Shown piece after piece: positions 19,101 to 26,949 of a DNA stretch of 64,000 nt. The stretch covers positions 1-64,000 of the forward strand of contig JANXLV010000139.1 of the NCBI GenBank assembly GCA_025355005.1, in the 5' to 3' direction. Numbering within the stretch: position 1 is the stretch's first letter; each line of letters starts with the position of its first letter. The stretch is from Myxococcales bacterium. Its GTDB lineage: Bacteria; Myxococcota_A; Polyangia; Polyangiales; Polyangiaceae. Position numbers and translations under genes: made by a program. A model generated the notes under the pieces. The model did not search any database and was not told where the DNA came from. It was given only the letters and a program-made list of their open reading frames with translations.

Positions 19101-19646
19101 CTGCTCGCGCGCAACTTCGCCTTCGAGGGGCTCTCTCGACTGGGCCGCACACACGCGGGCGCCGCTTGCCAGGAGAACCGCGTGCCCGCGACCGCAGCGT
19201 GCCCCAACGGACCAAAGAAGAACCCGTCATTCTGCGCACAGGCGCTTTCGGACGTGGACTTCCTTGCCGAGGGAACGGACCTGTACGCTGCGCCGCACCC
19301 GGACGTGCCGATGCGTCTCGTGCGCAGCGCCGCCCTCACGCCCACGGATGCAGCGACAGAGGAGCTTGCGTGGAGCCCGCGCCTCGGGGGAGCGCCGTTC
19401 TCTCCGGATCCGAAGACCAGCGCGCCGGCGGTGCCGCTCGTGGGAGTCGTGAACGCGTACATCAATCCGCTGGGTCAGCACGTCTGGGTCAATGGGGACT
19501 CGTGCAAGGCGTTCGACGACGCGGTCTACTACGACCACTTGCTGATCCGCTTCCTCGCCACGCGCGGCACGGATGTCTACTTCCTCTCGCACCCGGGAAC
19601 GCATCGGTGCCTGGAGAACGAGTCGTGCGCGTTCTTCGGCAAGTAG
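16194..19646 (+). CDS. Giant lipoprotein with lipase-like alpha/beta-hydrolase domain (paralog 2)
   Basis: 1150-residue tandem paralog of the preceding gene, similar from the lipobox (GVAAC) to the last cysteine. Shared blocks include IPQPNDVATVADPSSRTGRR, DMEGWGTYQPITVAFA, LLTFYERESDTLIMRPLLP and the C-terminal SHPGTHRC. The nucleophile elbow is GNSFG (Ser635) and the acid loop is NTDGDPLVPNSTG. Calcium-loop-like repeats DLNGDGDPD and DYDGDGKNELAGDFDADG precede the elbow. The start ATG overlaps the upstream TGA by 4 bp. The pair arose by tandem duplication but has diverged substantially, which suggests two substrates. Exported and membrane-anchored, probably on the outer membrane (inference). 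Confidence 0.75.
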   Translation: MRPALLLAALTLGVAACALDTIPTGDRQTPAGNGPRVVFDLTRRPLPEIPQPNDVATVADPSSRTGRRINVSRVASTRLETVAREGFTDMEGWGTYQPITVAFARPVDIPEGDPAIDIARVASQMQHDGHDFADDPVYVINLKTGVPVPLDMSGGDLPVSVVDKAKYFPNDPRATEENLLFETFDEAHGLLPSQYAPALDTDFDGVLDRPNTLGPVASGGIDGIDNLLTFYERESDTLIMRPLLPLDEMTEYAVVLTDRLKDENGRPVRSPFDYIHHPAQRDSTNRVGSALDDKNHAAYFGDLSGSGLSHVAFTWSFTTQPVMDDMRVLRDGLSGVGPMAYLAHDYPTTITAFRAIGRAAPDQADPPGWQQTKECAPKAARPYIVRIAQAKDVLDQFITMVAGFSPSEAARLEQSLDNVDYFVIGEFQSPYFMGDPAHEDPDGRFQINYRTGQARVQPDTVPFWLSVPKATAAHKQPFPTTVWAHGTTLHGDEIIARAGYFAKQGVAMIGIDMPGHGLFLNRGLTSVAKVALGGACMVPWIGGITASRAHDLNGDGDPDSGGLLWSAHIFHSRDNIRQSVVDMMQTTRVLASFDGKNVGTMDYDGDGKNELAGDFDADGVPDVGGTTDVYSAGNSFGGVLALVHGAVDHRVTATASISGGGGLTDIATRSSLVPESVLEQVLSPLLVAVPAKERPQSGTGKNTRCVGDQRSVRLVLNDLTSSRELEIACLNGPELGPDMTVVLTNGSNNEVRCARARDLGRFRIPIPATIGDDLRVDVFREKDLVDSYKTCRVPEGSAPVRTIDTFEQAEIGELKTADGAPTCDNTVAAFGLPDGTPCTQFRGLFYPVGSALVAPQEGLGLRRQSPEFRRLISLTQAAVDPSDPINFAAYYYRKHGTAPDGSDLPPRPVMEFNTDGDPLVPNSTGYAFARATGAVPIFSPDVGAKFPEYANFTAPRRLYDMLGRVTPDELLARNFAFEGLSRLGRTHAGAACQENRVPATAACPNGPKKNPSFCAQALSDVDFLAEGTDLYAAPHPDVPMRLVRSAALTPTDAATEELAWSPRLGGAPFSPDPKTSAPAVPLVGVVNAYINPLGQHVWVNGDSCKAFDDAVYYDHLLIRFLATRGTDVYFLSHPGTHRCLENESCAFFGK

Positions 19647-20017
19647 CGACGGGTCTCGTCCGGCTCGCGGGACAGCCGCTCGTCTCGGTAGACCTCCTCC
19701 GCTTGCTGAAGGAGGTGGAGCGCGCGCGGACCACGTCCTCACCACGCGATGCCGTCGCGTCCGCACGAAGGCGAGGTCGCTCAGCGCTTCGTAGAGCTCC
19801 GCGCGCGCGCGCCAGACTGAAGCGGCTCATCGTCAACGTGGATGCGCTCTTTCCTGGAGGCCCGAACTGCTATCGGCGGGCGCTGCTGGAGAGCTCGCTC
19901 GATCGCGGCGCGGCGGAGGAGAAGATCCACTTCGCGCTCGACGTCGGCAAGACCGGCCACGCTTGGCTCGAGAGCGATCCCGAGCTTCAGCAGTTCGACG
20001 TGGTGTTCTCCGTCTGA
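19625..20017 (+). CDS. Small transglutaminase-like protein (lasso B2-like fold), possibly frameshifted
   Basis: The C-terminal 65 residues (LKRLIVNVDALFPGGPNCYR, then FALDVGKTGHAWLES, then QQFDVVFSV) show the Cys-His-Asp layout of the small transglutaminase-like family that includes lasso-peptide B2 proteases. GC bias at third positions there is strong. A GTG at 19625 has GGAG eight bases upstream and overlaps the lipoprotein gene. Codons 19745-19815 look atypical in this frame. The next frame over that stretch (MPSRPHEGEVAQRFVELRAR) looks more natural, so two compensating frameshifts or sequencing errors are possible. No lasso precursor or B1/C genes are adjacent. It follows the lipoprotein operon closely and may be co-transcribed. 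Confidence 0.45.
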   Translation: MRVLRQVATGLVRLAGQPLVSVDLLRLLKEVERARTTSSPRDAVASARRRGRSALRRAPRARARLKRLIVNVDALFPGGPNCYRRALLESSLDRGAAEEKIHFALDVGKTGHAWLESDPELQQFDVVFSV

Positions 20018-20051
20018 TCGATCGCCGGTTCGTTCGCGTGGTTCGCGCGGC

Positions 20052-21308
20052 TCATCTCGAGCCGAAGCAGCCCGGATTCTGGCCGGACAGTGTCGCCTTG
20101 CCGCTGCCGTTGGGGCGGCACACGGTGTTGTCGCTGCACTGCCAGCCTCCTGCGATGGTGTTGCCCGCGCACTCGTAGGCGCTGTACGTGGCGACGTCGG
20201 AGCAGTACCAGCCATCGCTCTTGCCCGCGCAGCTGTCCCTCTGCGGAGGAGCGCTCGCGTCGTTCTGGTTCGTCATCGGATTGCACGAGCCGCCGCCGCT
20301 GCCGGAGGGAGCGCGGAGACCGTAGGCGATCGGGCTCTTGCCGGGGGTGCGCGTGTGCGCGAAGCCCTGGTTGTCCACGGCCCTCGGGTTTTGGCCATCC
20401 CAGCCGTCGAACATGTAGATGTGGTCGGGATGTCCGGGCATACCTGCGCGGTCCTTCGTGACGATCACGTCGCCGGGCTGGAGGTCAGCGCGGTTCCGGA
20501 TCACCGTCCAGCCACGCGACTTGAGCGCGTCGCGCAGGCCGTTCGTGGACTCCTCGATCGGGATGTTGCCGCCCGACATGCGGATCGCGTGCGAGAGCCA
20601 CGTGGCGCAGCCGTTGTGACGGGTGCCGAGCGTCCTCATGCCCGCGCGCGACACGGTGTCGTAACCCTGGCGGCTGCCGTAGAAGCTCGCCATCCGCGCG
20701 TTGACCTGCGAGCAGTTGCCTCCGGCGCCTTGCGTCACGATCGTGTTGTCGCCGTCGTCCTCGACGGGCAACTCGGACACAAGCTGCTTGCCGAAGCGCA
20801 GGCCGGAGCATGCATCGCCGCCACCAGCCGCGCTGCAGTCGTCCACCATCGTCTGGGAGAATGGACCAACCGTGTTCGCTCCTTCGGTGCAGACGCCGAG
20901 CGTGGCGTCGATCGCGGAGCCCACGGGGCATGTGTCGTTGCCGCGGAAGCGCGCGGCCTGGGCGAGGTCCCAGTTGGCGTCGTCGCAGCCGGAGCCGCCA
21001 CCGTTCTTGCACGAGGCCACCATCGCGGCCGTGAACGGACCGAGCGCGCGACCGCCCTGCGTACAGAAGCCAGACGTCGCGTCGAAGGTCCCGCCGGTCG
21101 GACACACTGCGGTGTCGGCGGTCGCAAACCACATCGGCGTCGCGAGCTCGTCGCCGGTCTCGTTGACGGAGGGACCGCTCTCGATGTCGGGGCCGTTGTC
21201 GTCGCCGGTGCTCGGCTGCACGGTCGTGTCCGATGTGCCGCCTGCGCTGCTGCATGCGACGGTCGTTGCGATCACCCCGAGTACGACGAGCTTGGTCCAG
21301 CGGATCAT
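20052..21308 (-). CDS. Lipoprotein with NlpC/P60- or CHAP-like peptidase domain
   Basis: 418-residue lipoprotein; the lipobox is VAC after MIRWTKLVVLGVIATT. Two similar Cys-containing repeats follow (TAVCPTGGTFDATSGFCTQ and DTCPVGSAIDATLGVCTEG), then a papain-like peptidase domain. The probable nucleophile Cys is in NGCATWLSHAIRMSGG and the His in PGHPDHIYMFDG, with GDVIVTK between them as in NlpC/P60 and CHAP proteins. A Cys-rich tail resembling small secreted lectin-like modules closes the protein. Likely cleaves peptidoglycan or a peptide substrate outside the cytoplasm (family inference). It is transcribed divergently from the carrier-protein gene. Confidence 0.72.
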   Translation of the reverse strand: MIRWTKLVVLGVIATTVACSSAGGTSDTTVQPSTGDDNGPDIESGPSVNETGDELATPMWFATADTAVCPTGGTFDATSGFCTQGGRALGPFTAAMVASCKNGGGSGCDDANWDLAQAARFRGNDTCPVGSAIDATLGVCTEGANTVGPFSQTMVDDCSAAGGGDACSGLRFGKQLVSELPVEDDGDNTIVTQGAGGNCSQVNARMASFYGSRQGYDTVSRAGMRTLGTRHNGCATWLSHAIRMSGGNIPIEESTNGLRDALKSRGWTVIRNRADLQPGDVIVTKDRAGMPGHPDHIYMFDGWDGQNPRAVDNQGFAHTRTPGKSPIAYGLRAPSGSGGGSCNPMTNQNDASAPPQRDSCAGKSDGWYCSDVATYSAYECAGNTIAGGWQCSDNTVCRPNGSGKATLSGQNPGCFGSR

Positions 21309-21362
21309 GAACTACCTTCACGCATACGGCGTACCAGCGCCTACACATTCGTAACCTCGCGG

Positions 21363-21382
21363 AATGACGGTCTATCGTCATT
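21363..21382. promoter_or_regulatory. Inverted repeat in divergent promoter region
   Basis: AATGACG (21363-21369) and CGTCATT (21376-21382) form a perfect 7-bp inverted repeat with a 6-bp spacer. It lies in the 210-bp region between the divergent lipoprotein and biotinyl carrier genes. The size and spacing fit a dimeric repressor or activator site. The binding protein is unknown. Confidence 0.35.
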
Positions 21383-21518
21383 ATGCAGTGCCTCGATTCG
21401 TACCATCAGGGTGGATCCGCCGCCCGCAGGCCCCGGTCCAAGAAAGACCCACGTTCCGCGCACCTCGGGTCGGGCTCGGGATGACGTGCGCCGTCGTTTC
21501 TGCGAAAGTGCGTACGCC

Positions 21519-22025
21519 ATGCGCTACTACGTAGAACTCGGTCCCGGCGAGCAGCCCATTCCCGTCGACGTCACGGAGCTGCCCGATTCCGCGCTGTCCG
21601 TGCAGATCAATGGCAAGGCCGTCGACGTGGATGTCGTGTCGGTCGGCGCTGCGCTCTCGGTGCGCGTGGACGGCAAGGTCTGCGATCTCACCACGGAGGG
21701 CACGCCGCCGGACATCGGTGCGATCGCAAGCGGCAGCCGCGCGTACGTGCGCGTGGAGAGCGAGCGCATGCGCGCGGCGAGCGCCGCGAAGAAGGGCACC
21801 ACGGCCGGCACCGAGAAGATCGTGAAGAGCCCGATGCCCGGACGCATCGTGAAGGTCATGGCCGCCATCGGCGACGAGGTCCTGCCGGGCACCGCGCTCC
21901 TCGTCGTGGAAGCGATGAAGATGGAGAACGAGGTCAAGGCCAAGGCAAAGGGGACCGTCGCCGAGATCATGGTGAAGGCAGGCGACACGGTCGAGGCGAA
22001 CGCCAAGCTTCTCCGGTTCGAATGA
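21519..22025 (+). CDS. Biotin/lipoyl carrier domain protein (BCCP-type)
   Basis: 168-residue protein with a C-terminal biotinyl domain. The acceptor Lys134 sits in the canonical EAMKMENEV motif, preceded by PMPGRIVKV and followed by GTVAEIMVKAGDTVE. The N-terminal 80 residues form a beta-rich region as seen in carrier subunits of acyl-CoA or pyruvate carboxylases. It carries carboxybiotin between a carboxylase and a carboxyltransferase, but neither partner gene is nearby, so the complex it serves cannot be named. Biotinylation would need BirA elsewhere. It lies 10 bp upstream of the PLP-enzyme gene and may be co-transcribed with it. Confidence 0.88.
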   Translation: MRYYVELGPGEQPIPVDVTELPDSALSVQINGKAVDVDVVSVGAALSVRVDGKVCDLTTEGTPPDIGAIASGSRAYVRVESERMRAASAAKKGTTAGTEKIVKSPMPGRIVKVMAAIGDEVLPGTALLVVEAMKMENEVKAKAKGTVAEIMVKAGDTVEANAKLLRFE

Positions 22026-22035
22026 GGCTGCTCGC

Positions 22036-23040
22036 ATGAGGCCGCGCAAGCTCAGGCTCGCTCACCTTCCGACGCCGATCGCCGAGGTGCCGCGGCTGCG
22101 CGACATCGTCGGCTGCCGGGTGTGGGTGAAGCGCGACGACATGACGGGCGGACCCGAGGCGGGCAACAAGATCCGCAAGCTCGAGTACCTGCTCGCAGAC
22201 GCGCTCGATCTGCGCGCGAAGGTCGTGGTGACGTGTGGCGCGCTCCAGTCGAACCATGCACGCGCGACGGCGGTCCTTGCCGCGCGTCTCGGCCTCCGCG
22301 CAAAACTCTTCCTGCGGCTGCGCCACGGCGACACCGTCCCCACGCCTCCGACGGGGAACTTCTTCGTCGACAAGCTCGTCGGCGCCGACGTGACGACCAT
22401 CACGCCAGAGGAGTACAAGGACCGCGGCACCATCATGGCGGACGCCGCGTCCGAGCTGCAGCGGCGTGGCGAGCGCGCTTACGTGATCCCGGAGGGTGGG
22501 TCGAACGGGCTCGGCGCGCTGGGCTACGTGGATGCGATGAGCGAGATCGCCGAGCAAGGGCGCGTCGGCCTGTGCCCCAAGGAGTTCGACCACGTGTTCT
22601 TCGCCTGCGGCTCCGGCGGCACGGCCGCAGGCGTCGCGCTCGGCGCATCGAAGACGGGCCTTGCCGGACACGTCCATGCCGTGTGTGTCTGCGACGACGC
22701 GGAGTACTTCGAGACGGCGGTGCGGCGCATCGTCCCCGAGGCGCAGTCCTTCGACGCCGACCTGGCCACGCTCTCCGCGCGACCCGCGATCGCCTTCGAC
22801 GACCGCGAGAAAGGCCCCAGCTACGGCGTCATGTCGAAGGAGCAGCGCGCGCTGTGCGTGCGGGTGGCGCGGGAGACAGGCCTCTTGCTCGACCCCGTCT
22901 ACACGGGCAAGGCGATGAGCGCGCTCGCCGCGCAGGTGCGTCGTGGGGAGGTGAGCCGCGACGCGAACGTTCTCTTCATCCACACGGGCGGACTGCCCGG
23001 CCTCCTTGCAGAGAGCGCCGCGTTCGACGGCGAGCTTTGA
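22036..23040 (+). CDS. PLP-dependent D-cysteine desulfhydrase / ACC deaminase family enzyme
   Basis: 334-residue fold-type II PLP enzyme. The cofactor Lys45 lies in EAGNKIRKLEYLLADAL, followed by GALQSNHARATA, which binds the substrate carboxylate. A glycine-rich phosphate-binding loop CGSGGTAAG is in the middle. The sequence fits the family containing D-cysteine desulfhydrase and 1-aminocyclopropane-1-carboxylate deaminase. Those two activities cannot be separated from sequence by eye, but D-cysteine desulfhydrase is the commoner bacterial function. The start ATG at 22036 lies just after the carrier gene. The C-terminus is HTGGLPGLL, typical of the family. Confidence 0.85.
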   Translation: MRPRKLRLAHLPTPIAEVPRLRDIVGCRVWVKRDDMTGGPEAGNKIRKLEYLLADALDLRAKVVVTCGALQSNHARATAVLAARLGLRAKLFLRLRHGDTVPTPPTGNFFVDKLVGADVTTITPEEYKDRGTIMADAASELQRRGERAYVIPEGGSNGLGALGYVDAMSEIAEQGRVGLCPKEFDHVFFACGSGGTAAGVALGASKTGLAGHVHAVCVCDDAEYFETAVRRIVPEAQSFDADLATLSARPAIAFDDREKGPSYGVMSKEQRALCVRVARETGLLLDPVYTGKAMSALAAQVRRGEVSRDANVLFIHTGGLPGLLAESAAFDGEL

Positions 23041-23062
23041 CCATCTTGGCCACGAGCGTGGG

Positions 23063-23845
23063 ATGACACCGATAGAGCAGAGCGCCAGCACCAGAGCCGC
23101 CGCGCGCGTGGCCGCGTTCGGTGGGATGTTGTTCTTCGGTGTCGCGCTTCTTGGCGCTGTCCTCGCGAACATGCCGCTCGCTGCGCTCGTCGCGCAGGCG
23201 GTCGCGGCGGAGTGGGGCATGGGCAGGCTCGGGCTCGCGTGGAGCGACCCGCTCGCGCGTGAGCTCACGGCAAAGGACATCGCGAACCGCATCGGGAGAG
23301 GCGCGCTGCTCGGAATGGCGCCCGCGGCCGTCATCCTCGAATGGTTGCATCTTACACATACCTGCGACATCGCGCCGTCATCGTTCGCATGGAGCAGCCT
23401 CGGACTGGGCATCATGTCGGCGACGCTCACCGCCGTGCGTGATCAGATCTTGCTGGTGGGGCTCTCGCGCCGGGTGCTGGTGCATCTCGACCACGCGCTA
23501 CCTCGCATGCTTGCCGCGGGCGCCCTGTTCGCGGCGCGCACCTACTCGTCGGAGACCGCGACCTGGCCGGAGGTTTGCGCGAGCTTCTGTTTCGGCGCGT
23601 TCGCCGCGGCCATCTTCCAGCGCGACCGGAGCGCGTACGGCGCCGTCGGCATGAACATCGGATGGCTCCTCGCGACGCAGACGCTGTTTCATGGCGCGCT
23701 CCTCGACGTGCGCACATTGCCTTCGCTCCTTTCCGGAGGAGACGCCGGAATGGGCGGCGGCGTGGCGGCGGCGATCGTGCTCGGCCTGTGCGCTGTGGTC
23801 GCCTGGCGCGCTCCCGTGCGAGGAAAAAAGGCCCCTCCCGGCTGA
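23063..23845 (+). CDS. Predicted multi-pass membrane protein
   Basis: 260-residue protein with six to seven hydrophobic segments, for example MLFFGVALLGAVLANMPLAA and a C-terminal GVAAAIVLGLCAVVAW. The arrangement is reminiscent of CPBP-type intramembrane proteases (QILLVGLSRRVLV), but the catalytic Glu-Glu-x-x-x-Arg motif is not present: that position reads VRDQ. An active protease is therefore doubtful. The ATG at 23063 follows the PLP-enzyme gene by 22 bp. The frame is also open upstream into that gene without an obvious start. Function unknown. Confidence 0.6.
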   Translation: MTPIEQSASTRAAARVAAFGGMLFFGVALLGAVLANMPLAALVAQAVAAEWGMGRLGLAWSDPLARELTAKDIANRIGRGALLGMAPAAVILEWLHLTHTCDIAPSSFAWSSLGLGIMSATLTAVRDQILLVGLSRRVLVHLDHALPRMLAAGALFAARTYSSETATWPEVCASFCFGAFAAAIFQRDRSAYGAVGMNIGWLLATQTLFHGALLDVRTLPSLLSGGDAGMGGGVAAAIVLGLCAVVAWRAPVRGKKAPPG

Positions 23846-23894
23846 CCTTCGTTTTTTCGCGGTTTCGGGCCGTATTCGCTACCATTGGTCGTCC

Positions 23895-25739
23895 ATGGCA
23901 TTCGGGCCTTACGACCGCGACGAGACGGAGGGCATCGCCGACGTGCCTCCGTGGCCGTCCGGGAACGACCCGAGCTCGTCCGAGGTTCAGTCCGACGGCG
24001 ACAACGGGCAGGAAGAGTTCCTCTTCCACCTCTATCGCGGCAGCGAGCTCCTCAAGGACAACCAGATGCTCGAGGCCAAGGAGGAGCTCGAGCAAGCGCT
24101 CACCCTTCAGCCGCGCGACGTGAAGGGACAGGACCTGCTCGCCGTCGTGTACTTCCGGCTCGGGCTGTATCCGCGCGCGATCCACCTCTACGAGCAGCTG
24201 CGACGCCTGAACCCGAAGGATCCGTCGCTGAAGCTCAACCTCGCGCTCTGCTACCTGAAGACAGGGCAGACGCCGCTCGCGAAGAGTGAGCTCGAGCAGC
24301 TGGTGCTTGCGCACCCGAACCACACACGCGCATGGGGATATCTGGGCCTCGCGTACGAACGCCTCAGCGACTACATCAAGGCGGAGCACGCGTACAACGT
24401 GGCCGGCCACGAGCAGCGCGCGCGCAAGATGGCGGACAAGCTCGGACGCCCGCCGCTTCCGCCCGAAGAGGAGCGGGAGATCCCGTCACGCGAGGTACGC
24501 GCAGCGGTGGCGCAGGCCGCCGAAGGCCTCGACCACGGGCTTTCCTTCGCGCTCGCGGCGCCTGCATCGGACGCGACACTCGCGCTCAGCAATCAATCCG
24601 GCGGTCAGTGGAAGTCGGTCGAGCTCGGTCAGGTCGAGAAGCGGCGCCCCAGCTCGCGCGCGCCGGCGCTGCCGAACGTGGGCTCGCCGACGGATCCGAA
24701 CGCGCCGCGCAGGCCCACGCTCGTCGTCGCGCCGCCGCCCGCGCACGTGGGCCCACCCGAGGACGTGATGGAGCTTCCATCGGTGGGCTCTCCGTCCTTG
24801 CCCCTCTTCGACGACGCGGAGCCTCCGCAAGAGGACCTACCGCCGGCGTCCGCGCGCGGGTACCTCGGGCAACGCTCCTTCGACGAAGTCCCCATGGACG
24901 CACCGACGCAGCAGGCGTTCGAGCCCGATGACCTGGACAGCGGCGCGCACGCGATCCCGCAAGGTCGCATCAGTGACGCGTCCGAGCTCCGACCTGCACC
25001 ACGTGCCGGCCGAGACGACCGGGTGGGTCCGCCCCGGGCAAGACCCGCACCGGCCGAGACCAAGGCGCCCGGCTCGGCGAACTCTCCGCCGATGAGCATG
25101 GCAGCCGCCGCTGAGCGCGGGCGCATCGCGTTTCCAGCGCCTGGTGGGATCGAGCTCCACTCGCCCACGATCGCGCTGCTCCGCACGCGACCCGAGAGCA
25201 AGAAGGACGGCAAGCAGGGCCTCGCCGTTCGCCTCGAGGCAGTGCGCTCCATGTCCGGCGGCGTCACCACCAACCTGCTAGAGCGCCATGCGCGCGGCCG
25301 CTCTCTCGGCGAGTCGTTCGGGGGCATCGGCAGCCCCGTCGTGGACGTGACCGGCGATGGTGAGCTCGTCGTCTTCGCGCGGCCCGGCGGCACGCTGCAG
25401 AACTTCGCGCTCACGGAGGAGTCCTGCTTCTTGCGCGAGGACGTCGTCGTCGCGTTCGACCGCATGCTCGAGTTCGACAACGGCAAGCTCGCCACGGGCG
25501 AGGGCGAGTACCTCTCCGTCGTTCAGTTCCGCGGAACCGGCCCACTGCTCGCGGAGGTGCGTGGTCAGGTCATCACGCTCGAGGTCGCGTCCGGCAAGAG
25601 CATCCACGTGCGCCGCGAGGGCATCGTCGGCTGGTTCGGGCGGCTCGTTCCGCGCGCGCTGGCGCCGAGTGAGGCGCCCAGCGGACAACGAGGCCTCGTG
25701 GCCTTCGCCGGGGATGGTACCGTGCTCCTGTCGCTATGA
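23895..25739 (+). CDS. TPR protein with C-terminal AIM24-like domain
   Basis: 614-residue protein in three parts. The first 170 residues contain tetratricopeptide repeats (LLKDNQMLEAKEELEQALTL, then LAVVYFRLGLYPRAIHLYEQ). A long Pro/Ala/Glu-rich linker follows, then a C-terminal beta-rich domain with AIM24 features (CFLREDVVVAFDRMLEFDN, VVQFRGTGPLLAEVRG). AIM24-like modules occur in bacterial proteins of unknown role and often pair with TPRs in myxobacteria. No signal peptide is visible. The TGA overlaps the ATG of pgsA by 4 bp, so expression is coupled to phospholipid synthesis. Confidence 0.72.
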   Translation: MAFGPYDRDETEGIADVPPWPSGNDPSSSEVQSDGDNGQEEFLFHLYRGSELLKDNQMLEAKEELEQALTLQPRDVKGQDLLAVVYFRLGLYPRAIHLYEQLRRLNPKDPSLKLNLALCYLKTGQTPLAKSELEQLVLAHPNHTRAWGYLGLAYERLSDYIKAEHAYNVAGHEQRARKMADKLGRPPLPPEEEREIPSREVRAAVAQAAEGLDHGLSFALAAPASDATLALSNQSGGQWKSVELGQVEKRRPSSRAPALPNVGSPTDPNAPRRPTLVVAPPPAHVGPPEDVMELPSVGSPSLPLFDDAEPPQEDLPPASARGYLGQRSFDEVPMDAPTQQAFEPDDLDSGAHAIPQGRISDASELRPAPRAGRDDRVGPPRARPAPAETKAPGSANSPPMSMAAAAERGRIAFPAPGGIELHSPTIALLRTRPESKKDGKQGLAVRLEAVRSMSGGVTTNLLERHARGRSLGESFGGIGSPVVDVTGDGELVVFARPGGTLQNFALTEESCFLREDVVVAFDRMLEFDNGKLATGEGEYLSVVQFRGTGPLLAEVRGQVITLEVASGKSIHVRREGIVGWFGRLVPRALAPSEAPSGQRGLVAFAGDGTVLLSL

Positions 25740-26452
25740 CAGCTCCCCGGTCGTCAGCCGCACTACCCAAGCCGACGAAGCCCGCACGCGATCCCGCTGC
25801 GAAGCGCGCGCGGCGACGCACGCTCGCGCAGGACGCGCTCAACCTTCCGAACCTCCTGACGATGGGCCGCGTCGTCATGATCCCTTTGTGCCTGTGGTTT
25901 CTGGACAAGGGCACCAAGGAAGGCTGCTTCTGGTCCGCGGCGATCTTCACGCTCGCGGCGTTCACGGACATGCTCGACGGCTACCTCGCGCGCAAGCTGG
26001 GCGTCGTGAGCGTGCTCGGGAAGTTCCTGGACCCGCTGGCGGACAAGCTGATCGTCATGGCCTGCCTCATCTGGCTGGTGCCCATGGGCCGCATCCCGGC
26101 GTGGGCGACCATCCTGCTTCTCGGGCGGGAGATCTCCGTGACGGGCCTCCGCAGTGTGGCCGCGGCGGAGGGCGTCGTGATCTCCGCGGGGCAGGAGGGC
26201 AAGCTGAAGACGGCCTTCCAGATGATCGGCATCTCTGGCCTGCTGCTCGGCGTGCCGTATCACATGCACTATGCATGGGTTGACCTGGGCACGATCGACC
26301 TCATCCACGTGGGCCGCGCGCTTGTCTACCTCTCGCTCGGCTTCTCGCTGTTCTCGGCCGTCCAGTACGTGTCGCTCTTCACGGAGGCCGTCCAGGCCAA
26401 GGAAAAGAAGCTCCGGGAGCGCCCATCGCAGGCAGACCTGGATGACAGCTGA
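25736..26452 (+). CDS. pgsA: CDP-diacylglycerol-glycerol-3-phosphate 3-phosphatidyltransferase
   Basis: Makes phosphatidylglycerophosphate from CDP-diacylglycerol and glycerol-3-phosphate, the committed step to phosphatidylglycerol and cardiolipin. The CDP-alcohol phosphotransferase signature is complete: DGYLARKLG, then GKFLDPLADK (D-G-x2-A-R-x8-G-x3-D-x3-D). Multiple membrane helices surround it, after a 35-residue basic N-terminal extension. The 238-residue length is slightly above the usual 180-200 because of the extension at each end. Translationally coupled (ATGA) to the TPR/AIM24 gene. PgsA is preferred over Pss because of the motif context and N-terminal LNLPNLLTMGRV. Confidence 0.92.
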   Translation: MTAPRSSAALPKPTKPARDPAAKRARRRTLAQDALNLPNLLTMGRVVMIPLCLWFLDKGTKEGCFWSAAIFTLAAFTDMLDGYLARKLGVVSVLGKFLDPLADKLIVMACLIWLVPMGRIPAWATILLLGREISVTGLRSVAAAEGVVISAGQEGKLKTAFQMIGISGLLLGVPYHMHYAWVDLGTIDLIHVGRALVYLSLGFSLFSAVQYVSLFTEAVQAKEKKLRERPSQADLDDS

Positions 26453-26525
26453 GGGCAATGGGGCGCGACAGCGGCGCTGGCACTAAGTATCGACATCACC
26501 GTGGAAACGTGACAAAAGCAGGGCC

Positions 26526-26933
26526 ATGCGGCTCCCCCGCCTTCGTCCTTTCCTTGTCATCGTCGCGGCCGTCGGCCTGCTCGGGCTCGTGCTCACCACG
26601 TCCTGCTCGCAGCAGCAGCAAGGCGAGCGATGCGATCTGAACAACGGCATCTCCGGTGGGGACAGCGACTGCAACGACGGGCTCGTGTGCACCGCCGCGA
26701 AGGACCTCGGCACCGACACGGATCGCTGCTGCCCCGCCGACCGGAGCCAGTCGACCGTCGCGCCGTGCATCGTGTCATCGAGCTCCCTCAACCAGGACGC
26801 AGCTGCGCCAGGCGATGGCAGCGTCTTCACTCCTGACAGCAGCACCGACTCGGGCACCGACGCGAGCAGCACCGACTCCGCTTCTGACAGCGACAGCGAC
26901 AGCGCCATCTCCGACGCAGCCGACTCGGGTTGA
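26526..26933 (+). CDS. Small Cys-containing lipoprotein with Ser/Asp-rich tail
   Basis: 135-residue protein. A signal peptide ends in the lipobox TTSC. A central block with five Cys (RCDLNNGISGGDSDC, VCTAAKDLGTDTDRCC) resembles the small disulfide modules of other lipoproteins here. The final 50 residues are a Ser/Asp/Thr-rich low-complexity tail (STDSGTDASSTDSASDSDSD) that may be an extended acidic linker. No enzymatic motif is present. It sits 16 bp upstream of the FliQ-like gene. Function unknown. Confidence 0.65.
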   Translation: MRLPRLRPFLVIVAAVGLLGLVLTTSCSQQQQGERCDLNNGISGGDSDCNDGLVCTAAKDLGTDTDRCCPADRSQSTVAPCIVSSSSLNQDAAAPGDGSVFTPDSSTDSGTDASSTDSASDSDSDSAISDAADSG

Positions 26934-26949
26934 CGAGCTGACGCCGGGC

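Noticed and set aside
19625-20017. Lasso peptide cluster
   Set aside because: Only the C-terminal fold resembles B2 proteases. No precursor peptide, B1 recognition protein, or asparagine-synthetase-like C protein is nearby.
23063-23845. CPBP intramembrane protease
   Set aside because: The membrane layout is similar, but the catalytic Glu-Glu motif is missing, so I list it only as a membrane protein.
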